Counted from the stretch's first letter, positions 11,985 through 25,120 are shown. The stretch is DNA of 64,000 bases from Cervus elaphus (GCF_910594005.1 NC_057838.1:31240001-31304000); one strand, 5' to 3'. Translations and numbers: made by a program. Notes: a model not told the origin generated them from the sequence alone.

Positions 11985-12172
11985 AACTATTCCCACCAGG
12001 CACCATTCTATCGAATCCTGGCAAGTGAGACCATGTAGCAGGGATTACTGTTGTCCCCATTTATGGCTGAGGAAACATGGGGCTGAGACAGCTCAGGGAC
12101 GTGTCCCTGGACACAGTATGGGAGAGCGCTGGGGCTCACACCTGGCACTTGGACTCTGCAGGTCTCAACCAC
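11985..12172 (+). repeat. MIR, sense
   Basis: ttactgttgtccccatttat, ggctgaggaaacatggggct and ggactctgcaggtctcaacc follow the MIR core and tail. Confidence 0.7.
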
Positions 12173-12179
12173 TTTTCAT

Positions 12180-13280
12180 GCATCGATTAGTGTAACTGTA
12201 TCAGGCAGCTTGAATCCTGTGTTTCTACATAATAGAGCCCTGGGCACCAGGAGGGCAAACACACACTATTTGAGGGTGAGGAAATAGGAAGCCTCCCCGT
12301 GGGTTCACCAGATACCTCACCAGGTGTGACTGGAAACACTAAAACTAAGTTAGAAGTACCCCTGGACAGTTCTATCTGGATTAATACAAATGGTAGATGT
12401 TTATTTTGGGGGCACATTTTTTATTCTCTAGAAAAAATGAGTATGATGCTGCACACATTGTAAAAGCCTAAAATGCTTTTAGTACCAATATTTCTCTTTG
12501 GAAGGAGTAAAAGGAGGAAAAAAACAAGCTTGTATTACTAGAAATGCCTCCAAAGGAAAACTGTACTCCAGTCTAACTTTCTTGATGATACTTGATAAGT
12601 CATGCAACAGCCCTTTCTTAAACCTACTAGAATGAGTCTAAGCAGCCAATTAATAATACTTCTATTGCTTAGAAGAGGCACTTTGTTTATAAGGACTGTT
12701 GCTGAGATGACACCGATGCATTAATTCCCCTCATTTGGGAATTCCTTCTCATAAACTGCATAGCCTGATAGAGTTTACAAAATGTGGCAAGGCTGTAACT
12801 CCAGTTTTTAAAGCCATCGCCTATTGAAGCTAATGAGAAAGAAATGACACACAGCTCAAATAATTACCCCTTCTACCATTTATGGAAATGGTTTTTTCCT
12901 GGATCCCCCTGGGCTTTCAATATGGTATTCCACGATCCGCCTGATTTTGCACAGAATTCAACCTGGCTCCGTCCATCCCCTGGTGAGTTGTAGGCCTGAA
13001 GTACAATGGTGTGTGCTGCAGAACCCTTTTCATGCTTTGGAGGATCAGTGGCAGAAAGAAGAATCCATTTTTCTGCAGAGTGCATCTACACATGTCTATT
13101 TGAGAAGGCTGAAGGCAGCTAGCCTCTGCCTTACACATCTGGTCAAGACTTGGGAAAATGGGCTTTATGAAGTTAGTGCTATACCTGCACTGTTTAGTAA
13201 ACACAAGGGCCTGGCTTGCCATCCATGACTCCTCTAACTTTGCTTGTATGGATATACTGCTCTCTGGCAATATTTTTGCT
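12180..13280. other. No recognised feature
   Basis: Unique-looking sequence. Open frames occur on both strands at 12917-13270, but neither shows recognisable similarity, codon structure or splice context. The opposing frames are a reason for caution, not support. Confidence 0.35.
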
Positions 13281-13282
13281 AA

Positions 13283-13415
13283 GGTAGGGGTTCAGCGGTA
13301 AAGAATCCGCCTATGATGCAGGATATGCAGGTTCGATCCCTGGGTCACGAAGATGCCCTGGAGGAGGGCGTGGTAACCCACTTCAGTACTCTTGCCTGGA
13401 GTGAGGAGCCTGGCA
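13283..13415 (+). mobile_element. Truncated Bov-tA SINE
   Basis: gttcagcggtaaagaatccg, gcaggttcgatccctgggtc and gtggtaacccacttcagtac identify it. The element stops after gtgaggagcctggcag, lacking the usual tail. Confidence 0.85.
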
Positions 13416-14240
13416 GTAATATCCTTACAAAGTTCTTATTCATTGCTTTTAAGAAGTTTATAACAGAACACAGGAGAAAAAAAAAAAAAACTGATTTGAG
13501 TTTGCATCATGTGGTCAATATAAAGCTCTGAGCTTCAGAGGTTTGAATCCTGGAGGATTCAAGACACACAGGGTTGCCACATGCTAAAGAATTACAAGGA
13601 CATGGCTGGACCTAAGTTAGCATTCTCCCTCAGCCTCTACTAAAGACAGTCAGGAATAGAAGATGAAAAGGAAGAGACTGAGTGGAAGCCTCTAAGTTTA
13701 AGGGGGTTGTGCACCCCTGGAAAGAGTCCTCGGCTCCATCCCTCCCACCTTGCAGCGTCAGGAGGGCTGGACAAGCCATCATGGTCAGAGCTGAGTCCGG
13801 AGAAGCTCTGAGACGGGGCCAGGGGACCATGCTGTGCTCACCTCCACATCTCCACTCCTCAGAGAGGGTACCACGTTCCTGGGAGTGGATTCCTGGGCAG
13901 GCGGGGGTCACAGGGAAATGTCAAAGGCCCAGAGCAAAGGGACCTCACAAACAACTCCAGTGCCCCCCCCCCCCCTTCATAGAGCCCTCTGTAACTAAGT
14001 CTCAACTACACTGATGTGTAGGAAGGAGGGATTCTAAAAAGACTGGTCAAACTTTTACACATAACTGGAATGGAGATGCAAAAACAAAATGACAGAAAAC
14101 ATTCAAAAGTGGCGTTTTTTGCACTGCTGGTTTTGTGGCCCTGAGTTGCACTTTTGTAACTTAGCTGGAGGAGAGGGTGCAGTGATCACCGCTCTCAGAA
14201 GCAGCCTTACCACGTGCCACTTATCTTCTTTCAAATTTAC
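13416..14240. other. Mostly unique sequence with a C-run
   Basis: A 13-base C run lies at 13963-13975. The region 13680-13990 is GC-richer than average for the window. The ORFs there overlap on opposite strands and are not recognisable. Confidence 0.4.
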
Positions 14241-14243
14241 CCA

Positions 14244-14505
14244 GTGTCACAACTGACATACTTGATGAAAGATATCCACTGAAATCAGGCTACCCTTCTG
14301 TTCTAAAATTCCTTTAGAAAGATAAACTTTCATATCTAATTGAATTAATAGTAAAGCCACAGAATCAGCATGGCCTTTCATATGATTTAATGCTCCGCTG
14401 AAGTCTTTTTGTCCGGCTAGTACATACAGGGACCCAAAACCATACGTATAATCATCTTTTATGAACGTGGGATTTTTATTCAATACTTCTATTCCAAAAA
14501 GTATT
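14244..14505 (-). pseudogene. Unidentified ORF, possible retrocopy fragment
   Basis: On the minus strand a frame of about 87 codons is open between an upstream TAA (about 14506-14508) and a TGA at about 14247. No ATG starts it. The peptide contains NKNPTFIKDDYTYGFGSLYV, then LAGQKDFSGALNHMKGHADS and VALLLIQLDMKVYLSKGILE, which has the balanced, globular composition of real protein and not of translated repeat. I do not recognise the family; a helical-repeat protein is a guess. No clear splice signals, promoter or poly(A) tail were seen. It could be a piece of a processed pseudogene, an exon of another gene overlapping GRM7, or chance. Confidence 0.3.
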
Positions 14506-14519
14506 TAAAATATGTTTTC

Positions 14520-15190
14520 CAAGAACAATGATGACTTCAGATGTGACATTCAGGTAATTCTAATTTGGGTAATACTAGAGTGATTACCGTTTCATCTAGC
14601 TAAATTTTATTAGTAAATTCACCCAAAGAGTTGCTATAAAATGCTGTATCCACAAAGCCATTCTGAGATGATTCTGAGACATTTAACACATATTTATATT
14701 CATTTTAAAATGAATGGCAACATATAAAAATTCTAATAATCTGAAAAAAAATTCTAATAATCTGGTTCATATTTATTAAATCACAATTAATCTGCATCGA
14801 ACCTTAGTTTAACAAAGCAAAAAGGAATAAAAATACATTTTACTTTACTTCTCATCAAAATGGCTTCAAAAAGTCTTACAGCAACAGAGAGTAAGACATT
14901 ATTTGTCTATAGCACTTTGAAGTGGATTCCTTAATCATGCTGAATAAATGAGGAATCACAATATAACATCTATATAACTATTAAAGGTCAATTAAGAATA
15001 GAATAATAAAATGACAGGGAAAAATAATTAGTAGAGTCAAATCCTTCCTCTCCCCACGCCCCATATATTCTCAGAGAATTTAACTTACTTCAGTGTAACT
15101 CCTTTCTCCTGACAGTTAACAGATTATATAGGCTCTCCCAGGCCTGGGTCCCGGGTAAAAATAAAAGACTTGAGAAATGCATGCTTTACG
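14520..15190. other. No recognised feature
   Basis: AT-rich sequence with two near-identical short pieces (aattctaataatctg at about 14728 and 14750). No gene or repeat family recognised. Confidence 0.4.
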
Positions 15191-15206
15191 CTCACTAACA
15201 GCATTT

Positions 15207-16683
15207 TTTTTTTTTAACACATGAGAAGGATATTTAATTTTTTTAACTTTTTATTTTATATTGGAATAGGCTTTCCTGGTGGCTCAGACAGCAAAGAATC
15301 TGCCTACAATGCAGATATCTTTCATCAAAGCCTGGGTTTGACTCCTGGGCTGGGAAGATCCCCAGGAGAAGGGAATGGTTACCCACTCCAGTATTCTTTT
15401 TTTTTTTTTAATTGGAGGCTAATTACTTTACAATATTGTAGTGGGTTTTTGCCATACACTGGCACGAATCAGCCATGGGTGCACATGTGTCCCCCATCCT
15501 GACCCCCCTCCCACCTCCCTCCCCATCCCCTCCCTCAGGGTTGTCCCAGTGCACCGGCTTTGAGTGGCCTGTCTCATGCATCAAACTTCGACTGGGAATC
15601 TATATCACATATGGTAATATGCATGATTCAATGCTATTCTCTCAAATTATCCCACCCTCACCTTCTCTCACGGGTCCAAAAGACTGTTCTTTATATCTGT
15701 GCTTCTTTTGCTGTCTTGCATATAGGGTCATTGTTAACCATCTTTCTAAATTCCATATATATGCATTAGCATACTGCATTGGTGTTATTCTTTCTGACTT
15801 ACTTCACTCTGTATAATAGGCTCCAGTTTCATCCACCTTGTTAGAACTGATTTAAATGCATTCTTTTTAATAGCCGAATAATATTCCATTGTCTATATGT
15901 ACCATGACTTTCTTATCTATTCGTCTGCCAATGGACATCTAGGTTGCTTCCATGTCCTAGCTATTGTAAACAGTGCTGCGATGAACACTGGGGTACACGT
16001 GTCTCTTTCAATTCTGGTTTCCTCGGTGTGTATGCCCAGGAGTGGGATTGCTGGGTCATATGGTAGTTCTATTTCCAGTTTTTTGAGGAATCCTTACACT
16101 GTTCTCCATAGTGGCTGTACTAGTTTGCATTCCCACCAACAGTGTAAGAGGGTTCCCTTTTCTCCACGCCCTCTCCAGCATTTATTGTTTGTAGACTTTT
16201 GGATAGCAGCCATTCTGACTGGCGTGAGATGGTACCTCATCGTGGTTCTGATTTGCATTTCTCTGGTAATGAGTGATGTTGAGCATCTTCTCATGTGTTT
16301 GTTAGCCATCTGTATGTCTTCTTTGGAGAAATGTCTGTTTAGTTCTTTGGCCCATTTTTTGTTTGGGTCATTTATTTTTCTGGAATTGAGCTTCATGAGC
16401 TGTTGTATATTTTTGAGATTAATTCTTTGTCAGTTGCTTTGTTTGTTATTATTGTCTCCCATTCGGAAGGCTGTCTTTTCACCTTGCTTAGAGTCTCCTT
16501 CGTTGTGCAAAAGCTGTTAAGTTTAATTAGGTCCTATTTGTTTATTTTTGCTTTTATTTCCATTACTCTGGGAAGTGGGTCATAGAGGATCCTGTGGTGA
16601 TTTATGTCAGAGAGTGTTTTGCCTATGTTTTCCTCTAGGAGTTTTATAGTTTCTGATCTTACATTTAGATCTTTAATCCATTT
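15207..16683 (-). mobile_element. Young 5'-truncated ruminant L1
   Basis: The element lies antisense, with its poly(A) tail seen as a T run at 15207-15215. It is flanked by a perfect 15-bp target duplication tcactaacagcattt at 15192-15206 and 16684-16698. On the minus strand the end of ORF2 is readable at 16094-16396 (containing [20 protein letters not shown] and [20 protein letters not shown]). Text such as gctgggtcatatggtagttc and ccactctccagcattt-like motifs agree. It is 5'-truncated at about 1.35 kb of L1 sequence and carries part of a Bov-tA at 15269-15397. Confidence 0.92.
15269..15397 (+). mobile_element. Bov-tA 5' half inside the L1
   Basis: ggctttcctggtggctcaga, gcctgggtttgactcctggg and ggttacccactccagtattc are present, but the sequence passes directly into the L1 T run. 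The second half of the SINE is missing. Confidence 0.85.
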
Positions 16684-16699
16684 TCACTAACAGCATTTC

Positions 16700-17470
16700 T
16701 TAATAGGGTTTTGCCACCTCCCACTCCCAATAGAGTGGCCTTTACTTAAACTATTAATTTGACAAACAAGGTGTAAACACAACTTAAGGGTACTGGCCTC
16801 CCAAAATGTGGATATTTACCAAAGTATATTCTTTGGCCCCTGATATATATCCATGGTAAATATTGGTTGATTAGTGACTCAGATAGAAACTGAATTTGCC
16901 TATTGTGTGATTTGAAAGCATGTGTGTGAGCTAAGTAAGTAGCTTCAGTCATGTCCAACTGAATTTCAGACATGGGATTGGAATACATTTCAATTGTATT
17001 CCAACTGAAATTGGAATACATTAGATTTTTGCCACAAAACAAAAGAAAAAATATATCACCAATTTATTCTTCCTCTGTCATCTCAAAAGAAGAACAAATC
17101 TCTGAAAGTCAAATTATCCCTTCATGGGATGATGGATTTCTAAATGCTGAGTTCCTTCTTTTCAACAAAGAGATAATTCTGATGAATCAGTATTTACAAA
17201 GTGACATTTGGCAGGACGATAATGTTAGTTAGACAAACGTCTGTGTGAGCCTTAAAATATGACACAGTGATAATTTTTATGGACTGCCACAAACAGACAC
17301 ATTCAGATCTTCAGGACCTTCTGACTTTAAAGAATGGGTTTAGAAGCAAAGAGCTTGGGGATGCTACTAACCACATAGGCATATGATGCATCAGGGATAA
17401 ATGGAACAAAAGTTGAGGCAGGAGGTGTTCAGCAAGTCCAAAGTTCAAAAATGCTTGGGGACACTCTACA
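16700..17470. other. Mostly unique; small repeat cluster
   Basis: No gene seen. At 16978-17020 the 10-mer ttggaataca occurs forward, inverted and forward again. A Bov-tA-like antisense scrap (gcttcagtcatgtccaactg) lies at 16942-16961. Confidence 0.5.
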
Positions 17471-17520
17471 GTGAGTGTGTGTGAGTGTGAGTGAGTGAGT
17501 GTGTGTGTGTGTGTGTGTGT
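17471..17520. repeat. GT/GTGA microsatellite
   Basis: An impure GTGA/GTGTGA part is followed by a pure (GT)n run. It abuts the end of an antisense Bov-tA, a common site of microsatellite birth. Confidence 0.95.
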
Positions 17521-17721
17521 TACCCAGTCCTATCTGACTCTTCATGACCCAGTGGACTGTAACCCTCCAGGCTCCTCTGTCCACGGAATTCTTCAGGCAA
17601 GAATATTGGAGTGGGTCGCCATTCCCATCTCCAGGGGATCTTCCCAGCCCAGGGATTGACCCAGCCCGGGTCTGCTTCATTGAAGGTAGATTCTTTACCA
17701 TCTGAATCACCAGGGAAGTCC
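17521..17721 (-). mobile_element. Bov-tA SINE, antisense
   Basis: cctatctgactcttcatgac, gttcttcaggcaagaatatt-like body, tctccaggggatcttcccag and atcaccagggaagtcc are in antisense Bov-tA order. Confidence 0.92.
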
Positions 17722-18014
17722 TTCTGGTGCTAAAATTCCATAATCTTTGAGCCTCACTCCAGCATCCCATTTATAACAAAGTTGAATGCTGCCTGCCTAC
17801 AAACTTGGCAACACCTCTGTACACTGCTGTCCAACGTGCACTCCAGTGAGAATCTCCTGTGTATACATACATGCTTATTCAAATCCTTGACTTTATTTTC
17901 CTGTTAGAATTTAATATACATGCTGATTTTCCATAGGACTGACATAAGGCAATAGGATCTTCATGACCCGCCATTCCCACATCCCAGGCAACTGCTTTGA
18001 GCCCAGAGCAGCAG

Positions 18015-18215
18015 ACACTTGCCATTACTGTGTAATGATATCACTTTAGATCCCCTGTTTGAGTGATCTAATTTAATCCCCACAGTAACTTTGGATGTAA
18101 ACTTTTCTGATTCCCATTTCAAAGATGAGGAAAGGCTTTGAGAGGTTAAGCAATATTTTCCAATCTCCCACAGGGATACAAAGAGAGAGCCCTAGAACAC
18201 AGTCCTAGCCTCTTT
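18015..18215 (+). repeat. MIR, sense
   Basis: tttaatccccacagtaactt, cccatttcaaagatgaggaa, ggctttgagaggttaagcaa and cagtcctagcctcttt follow the MIR order. Confidence 0.75.
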
Positions 18216-20945
18216 CATGACAGTTTCACAGCCATTTGGTAGAGTGATTTTTCTGATATCAAGATGGCCTCAGTCTCTTCTGCAGACACATCACTTCATC
18301 TATGTTTTTTTTCCTACTTCCTTTGATCTTGGTATCTCCACAAAAATATACAATTCCCAAAGAGCTCATATGCTGGCTTGGTCTCTGTGTCAGCAACATA
18401 CTGGCGAGCATTAAGCGTGAACACTTACCAGCGGGGCGGGGTGGCAGAGTGTACATTTAACCTGAAAACAATCCCATCCGATCCTTCTTTTCATAGGTGA
18501 CACATAATCTATAACGGACTATCTAAAAATGATGCACTCTGTTAGGTGTGTAGCTGCCACTACGTGCATGAGGAGATAGAACTCTTCCACGGAGCAGCGT
18601 GACTGGCATTAGTACCTGTCAGCTAGCGTTTGCGTTTTCTGTGATGCTAAAAGCACCAACAAACCTCCCTAAGAGCATGGCCCCTTGGGGCAGGGCAGCC
18701 AAGACAACCAACAAGCAGGATGGGTCCCTGGCGAGTCTTAATTTATATCAGTGACAATTAGGCCACCTCCAGGGAAGGTGGCATGAAGCATGTCCAGTTC
18801 TCAAGGTTGAGAGATCTTGGAATTGGGTATCAGGGAAAGGTGGGATTTGCTTAAAATACTGAAGAATGTGGTAGCTTTCCTTGTTTGAAGGTGACTTTAA
18901 GCGCATATAGAAAATTTATAGGAATAAGAATTACATGGCTGTTCATGTAAGTTCCTATAAGAATCTACACACAAGTAACCCCACATTAAATTATAAAGCA
19001 TATACAGTTTTTTTAATGACGATTTTTTGTTTAACAATTATTCTCCTTTTTGTGACTTTGTACCATCTTGGGTTTTTTAGAGCTCACTGTTTCCCCCTGA
19101 TCTCAGGGACTTGCTCTCTCCAAATAGTTATGGATCCCACACCTCATCTTCAAGACTCATCTGACCAGATAACTTATGCAATGATCTTGAATGATCCAAG
19201 ACTACTTGGAGCTAATAGATAATAAGTAGCTCATGATGGCTACAGAGGCTATACATTCCAGGAAAAAAAAGGCACATGCTAGTTTGTGTCTGAATACTAG
19301 GAATGAATATTTCAAGACTTTCTTCTTCAGCAGAGACCAGTCACAGAGAGATATGTGAAGGGGGCTGTTTTCTGCAGTCCTCAGATCAAGACACCTACTA
19401 ACTACCCTCTCTGCACTGCCAGATGATTCAGCCTGCCTCCGCCTCTGGTTGCTTCTTCCCCCTGTGCCCATTCTCTTGGTGCTTCAAAATCTGATACCAA
19501 CATAAGTTTTCCCTTGCATCACCCCATATCCTTAAGTGAACCAATGGCTTCCTTCTCCCATCCACTCTTTTCTTTCATTAAAACAATTTCTCAATACAAG
19601 AATTCTCAGTAATACAATTCATTATTTCATTTCTCTCGATGTTTTCTTTCCCTGTGATCTAGCAAATCTCAGTCTGTTCTTTCCCCCATTTTTCCACTTC
19701 CAAGTTCCAAAGTGTCAGGATTTTTGAAATAGTATTTTGGTAATACTTTCAAAGAAAATACAAGTTTCGTTGAATTTGGACAAAGAAAGTACAAGAAATA
19801 ATAACGAACACAGACCACCCATGTTGTTATAGTCAATAATGGGAAGAACGAAAGATACGCTGATAGTGGTAACATCTACCTTCACACAGGATGGCACCTT
19901 CTACTGCAAGGGAAGTGGTAAGTAAGAAGAGAGAAGATATTTACATAATTTGGGGTCACAGGTAATTTAGCAGATGTGATCATAGATTCTTCACATGGAG
20001 GAAGCATGATATGAAAACACAAACACTGCTGTTTCTATTTCTGAAGGTAGTGGTTTGGATAATGAGCTTGCATGTTTTTACAAGCTTAAATTCTCGATAA
20101 TCAGCACTAAAATATGACTGCAGACAAAACAGTCTGGTCAGAGTATCTACACAGACTGGAGATGGGTCTGAGAATGATCCTAAGGGCCATCAAAGCATTC
20201 AGTCCCCCTTTCAGACTCCACAAAGCATCAAATGTCAGAAAGAGCCAGAAAACTGTCATCAATCATTTAGATACTTCTAGCACATTTGGATGTCTCCTGT
20301 CACAGAGATAAATTATCCACATGTCAAACTAATTTTTCGGTTTCCACTTGAAAGCTTTGTGTCACCTAGGTCTAGTCAACATTGAATTAATATTTTTTTC
20401 TCCCCAACCCCCTGCAACGTTATAAGGATCCTATTACTGACAACACTGTTGTTATACACTATGGTATAGAGAATGTGGTTAATCTGATAGCCTAGGTAAC
20501 TTAGTCACATATCCAGCTGTGTATTATACAGATTTTTCAAATCATTATTTTAACTCATGTCTCTGTTTATATCTTATCTCCCCTTTCTTCGCATGCATAC
20601 ACACACCAAAAAAAAAAAAAAACCCTTGAGGAAAAGGTCTAAATTTTAGCATCCTCACACCATTCATGGTATTTTAGTACTGTGCTCAATATGCATTACT
20701 CTTCATTAATAGATGTTTGCTGAATGGGTGAATCTATAATATCTGGATGGCCAATATTCAAAGACCTACATTGCAGAGAAAAACTACTCATGAGTGTATA
20801 CAATATGAATGTCTCTTTCTTGATCATACTAAAGACATTTCAGGGTTTGTGCTACCTCAAGGTTATCATTGCAAATGTTGAAGTCCACTTAAGCATAAAA
20901 TTGGTGAATGCTATTTAATAGAGGGCTAGGTGGTAAGATGGTAGG
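18216..20945. other. 2.7 kb without recognised features
   Basis: No gene or repeat family recognised by eye. Short ORFs on both strands (for example 18935-19222 and 19202-19471) show no similarity I know. There is an A run at 20608-20622. Confidence 0.4.
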
Positions 20946-20949
20946 ACAC

Positions 20950-21480
20950 ACTACACACTTGTGCAAGATCTCCTACAATTTCCAGAATCTGAAGGATAAA
21001 GACCCAAATCCACACATGTCCCATCACAGCTTATTACTTTGTCCTATCTTTATACATCCAGCCTTGACTCACAGATTCGTCCTATTCTCTTGAAAGCATG
21101 TTTTTCTGCTTTTCAAGTCCTCTGAGGTTCCATCATTTTTCCTGCTATGAGCCCTGTGCCATGCTCTCTCAGAAACTCTCCAGTCTGTTCTTCTCCATTC
21201 CTAACCAGCCAGTGTCGACTCATCTTTTGAGAGAGCTTCTACCTTTAAGATGAGTAAAATTCCTTGATTATCTGCCATACACACAAATATTTACTACAGT
21301 TTATAATTATGTATTCATAGAAAAGTCACTGGAATAATGTTGATTTTTTTCCCCCTACTTTCTCTAGCAGCATGAAAGCATGGTTTACTTCCTTGGTTTA
21401 CTCCCCATCGGATCAGGAGTACGTGGCACAGTGATGAGGAGAAAGGAGCCGCTCAATACATATTTGTGAATGAATCCATG
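20950..21480 (+). repeat. L2 fragment
   Basis: aatctgaaggataaagaccc (near 20990), ccagtctgttcttctcc, then gagccgctcaatacatattt and gtgaatgaatcc at the end follow the L2 3' region. Diverged, with a likely internal gap. Confidence 0.55.
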
Positions 21481-22257
<777 letters not shown>

Positions 22258-22599
22258 TTAAATGAAAAGGTCATTGCTTGCAGGGCACTGCTGGAACACT
22301 TGGAAATAAAAATACCAGTAATAGTTTTTCTTTGTTTTAGTGGACTGGATGCTTGCTGTTTTGTGTCAATCAAAAAACAAACAAAAATAAGAAAAAGGTA
22401 AAAAATTCTAATGGCAACACACATGGCTAAATCTTCACTTCATTCTATCAGGCAGATGCGTGGCCAACAAATGACATTTCACAGTGAAATCTGAGTTACA
22501 GATCTTAGCAACAATATGATGACCACAGCATCCCTTCTGCCTCTTGGGAACTAGACCAGGGACAAAGCATCTTTATCATCACCAAGATAATAAGTGATC

Positions 22600-23020
22600 A
22601 TTTCCATACTTACTATGGACCAGACTCTGCTTGACATAGGTTCTTTCTTTCATTCACTGAGAAATGAAAGGTTGTTCTTTCTTTAACAACCTGTGTGGCA
22701 GCTGCTATCACTTCCATTATGCCAGTGAAAAAACAGAGTCTTAGAAGAAATAAGGGTTTCCCTGGTGGCTCAGATGGTAAAGAATCTACCTGTAATACAG
22801 AAAACTAGGGATTTGATCCCTGGGTTGGTAAGATTTCCTGGAGGAGGGAATGGGAACCCACTCCAGTATTCTTGCCTGGAGAATCCCATGGATAGAGGAG
22901 CCTGGCAGGCTGTAGTGCATGGAGTCACAAAGAGTCAAATGTGACTTAGCAACCTAATATATTCATATGAGAAGAAATAGCAACATGCCTAAGGCCAATC
23001 ATTATGTCATATTCTGCATC
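22600..23020 (+). repeat. MIR split by a Bov-tA
   Basis: Left part: gtgtggcagctgctatcact, cagtgaaaaaacagagtctt. Right part (22981 on): acatgcctaaggccaatc. The Bov-tA at 22755-22969 separates them. Confidence 0.6.
22755..22969 (+). mobile_element. Bov-tA SINE with target duplication
   Basis: ggtttccctggtggctcaga, gatttgatccctgggttgg, gggaacccactccagtattc and gagtcacaaagagtcaaatg are in order. The flanks agaagaaataag (22743-22754) and agaagaaatag (22970-22980) are a target duplication with one base lost. Confidence 0.93.
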
Positions 23021-23274
23021 CCTAATCAGGTGAGTTATGACCTGTGATTATCATTCTAAGAACCTTCCTGCATTTAGTAAGGATCATTATGGAACTGACT
23101 TTCCAGTCAAAAGGTAAGTTTATGTAGAGATCATAGGTAAACTGACCCCAACATAAGTATAAAGCTGCTTATGAAGAGCTTTAGATGAACAGACTTGAGA
23201 GTGTAAGTCCCTAGGAAATCTTTAGCTACCTCTTTAGTATGGTTCACCCTTAAATGGTCCGATGGTCCTGCAAG

Positions 23275-23425
23275 AATCAGATTGGACTCAGGATCAGAAG
23301 AGCGGGCATTGAATCCCAACTCCACAAACCTCAGTAAGCCCTGGAAACATGAACAAATACCGGCTGCAATGGTCTTATTTCCCTTTCATTTACCTCTAAG
23401 ATGAAAACCCCACTACCTATTTTCC
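23275..23425 (-). repeat. MIR-like, antisense
   Basis: gcattgaatcccaactccac and ttccctttcatttacctcta sit as in antisense MIR. Diverged. Confidence 0.4.
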
Positions 23426-23429
23426 TCAC

Positions 23430-24185
23430 ATCATCTTGTTTCCAGCCATGGTAAGAATTTGGAAACTCACTGATTTTAAGATCATGAACCACAGAAGGTG
23501 GATTTATTTTCACAGTTATTAAATCATTCAAAGTTAAACTTATTTAAAACCCTAAGCGGGGGGTGGAGCTCCCAACTAAATCTCACAAGAGGAGCACATT
23601 GATTCAATTTTATCCATCACTACCTTCCTGTCTCAATACACAGTAACCCCACTATAAGTGGAAAACCTGAAGTAAGCAAATGAGACAAAGAAACAGCAAA
23701 GAAAAAAGGAGATCACATAATATTTCTGGGAAAATAAAAATAATTGTCTACATCTCTTACTTATTTTCTAGGGTGTTGTCAGAACACGATATCCAGTCTT
23801 TCTATGCTCCTGACCTCATTGATTTGAGGTAATTGAGCTATAGCGTCTGATCTCACCCTGATCTCCGTCTTGACACACTCATGAGCCTGCTGGAAGTCCC
23901 CTCTTGCCTCACTGTTCTCCCATAACCCTGAGACCAAATGACTGTTCAGTAAAATGACAATTCCTAAATAAAAGGAATCTTTGGGGAAAAGACCAGTGAG
24001 TCCCCCAAAGTTTCCAGGAATACTACACATACACCCTTGGTCATGTAAACACATGCATCCACTCAACACAGGTGACTAAACTTTCATTTCTCTTTCCATC
24101 TTGGCCCCTCCACCCGAGGTGGGGGAGCAACAGTGGTACTGGCGGCCCCGACAGACCACACTTCCCAAGCCCCATGCCCTCTGAC
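23430..24185. other. No recognised feature
   Basis: Unique-looking sequence. The minus-strand ORF at 23779-24069 has no recognisable similarity. Confidence 0.4.
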
Positions 24186-24189
24186 ATCC

Positions 24190-24540
24190 CCTCTTATGGA
24201 GGTGGCTTCTTTGTCCGTGGGCCATTGGCATGTGTGATACCAATAGTCTGGAAAACCTTTACTCACTGCGCCTCTTCCTTGTGAGAGTCTCCTGCTTGGA
24301 ATCCAGCTACCAGGCTCTAACAGGACGACAGGCTTTCCTGGGGTACAGGAAACTATGTGGAAAGAAAGGAGCCTAGCCAGACCCCAACCCTCTCAGCCAA
24401 GCCTCTGTGGACTTCGCACCCTGCTGCTGACTGCAGCAGAACCACTCGGCTGAGACCAGCCCTGGTTGCAGAAGCGGCGTGACTCATCTTCTCAATCACT
24501 GATAGCCGAGGTGGTTTATTTCTGCAGCCGCAAAGTGAAA
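24190..24540 (+). mobile_element. MaLR (MLT1-like) LTR relic
   Basis: gggccattggcatgtgtgat near the start and, later, ctgctgctgactgcagcaga, accactcggctgagaccagc and tgatagccgaggtggtttat follow the MLT1 LTR order by eye. It is non-coding and eroded. Exact subfamily unknown. Confidence 0.45.
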
Positions 24541-25120
24541 TGCGCCTGCCTTGGCACAGCACCCTGAGCCCTGCAACAACACACCCTTAAGGAAGACACA
24601 GCCTCAAAAGCACACAAATAGAAATAAACTCTCTGGCCACATGCCACAGGTCTGAGCCTCAAACCAGACTCAGAAAAGCAACTTCTAAAATGGCTCAAAT
24701 TGTTGCATCCATACCTACATTCCCCAGCTCAGAAGTAAACATCTTCAGAGGAATCCTCATCACTGAAAAAGTCCATCACTTCAAAACACCTCTCTCTCCA
24801 GCCTGTTATCTGCTGGAAATGCAAAGACATGCTGGGTCAGCAAGGACCAGGGGGCAGCTAGCAAACACGCTGGCGAGCATGAGAAAGCAGCAGGTCCCTC
24901 CCTCTAAGTGAGAACCAACAACTCCCAGAAAGCCTACACTCTAACAGAAAGTGGACGAGTAGCAGGCTTTCCTAGTCACAACCGTCATCCCTTTCCTCAC
25001 ACATCAAGTTCACTCTCAGCTTCCTTTTCACAGCAGGGACTCACTTGTAGGCTGAACTTGGCTTTCATGCTCCCCAGGAATGAGCGACCAACTTTGCTGG
25101 GCATTTTATAAGATGCGGAG
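24541..25120. other. No recognised feature
   Basis: GC-richer than the window average in part. No gene or repeat recognised. Confidence 0.35.

Noticed and set aside
12917..13270. 117-codon minus-strand ORF
   Set aside because: An opposing ORF overlaps it on the plus strand, the peptide is not recognisable, and no splice or start context supports it.
15897..16520. 207-codon plus-strand ORF
   Set aside because: It is the antisense of L1 ORF2; the minus strand shows the true L1 coding remnant.
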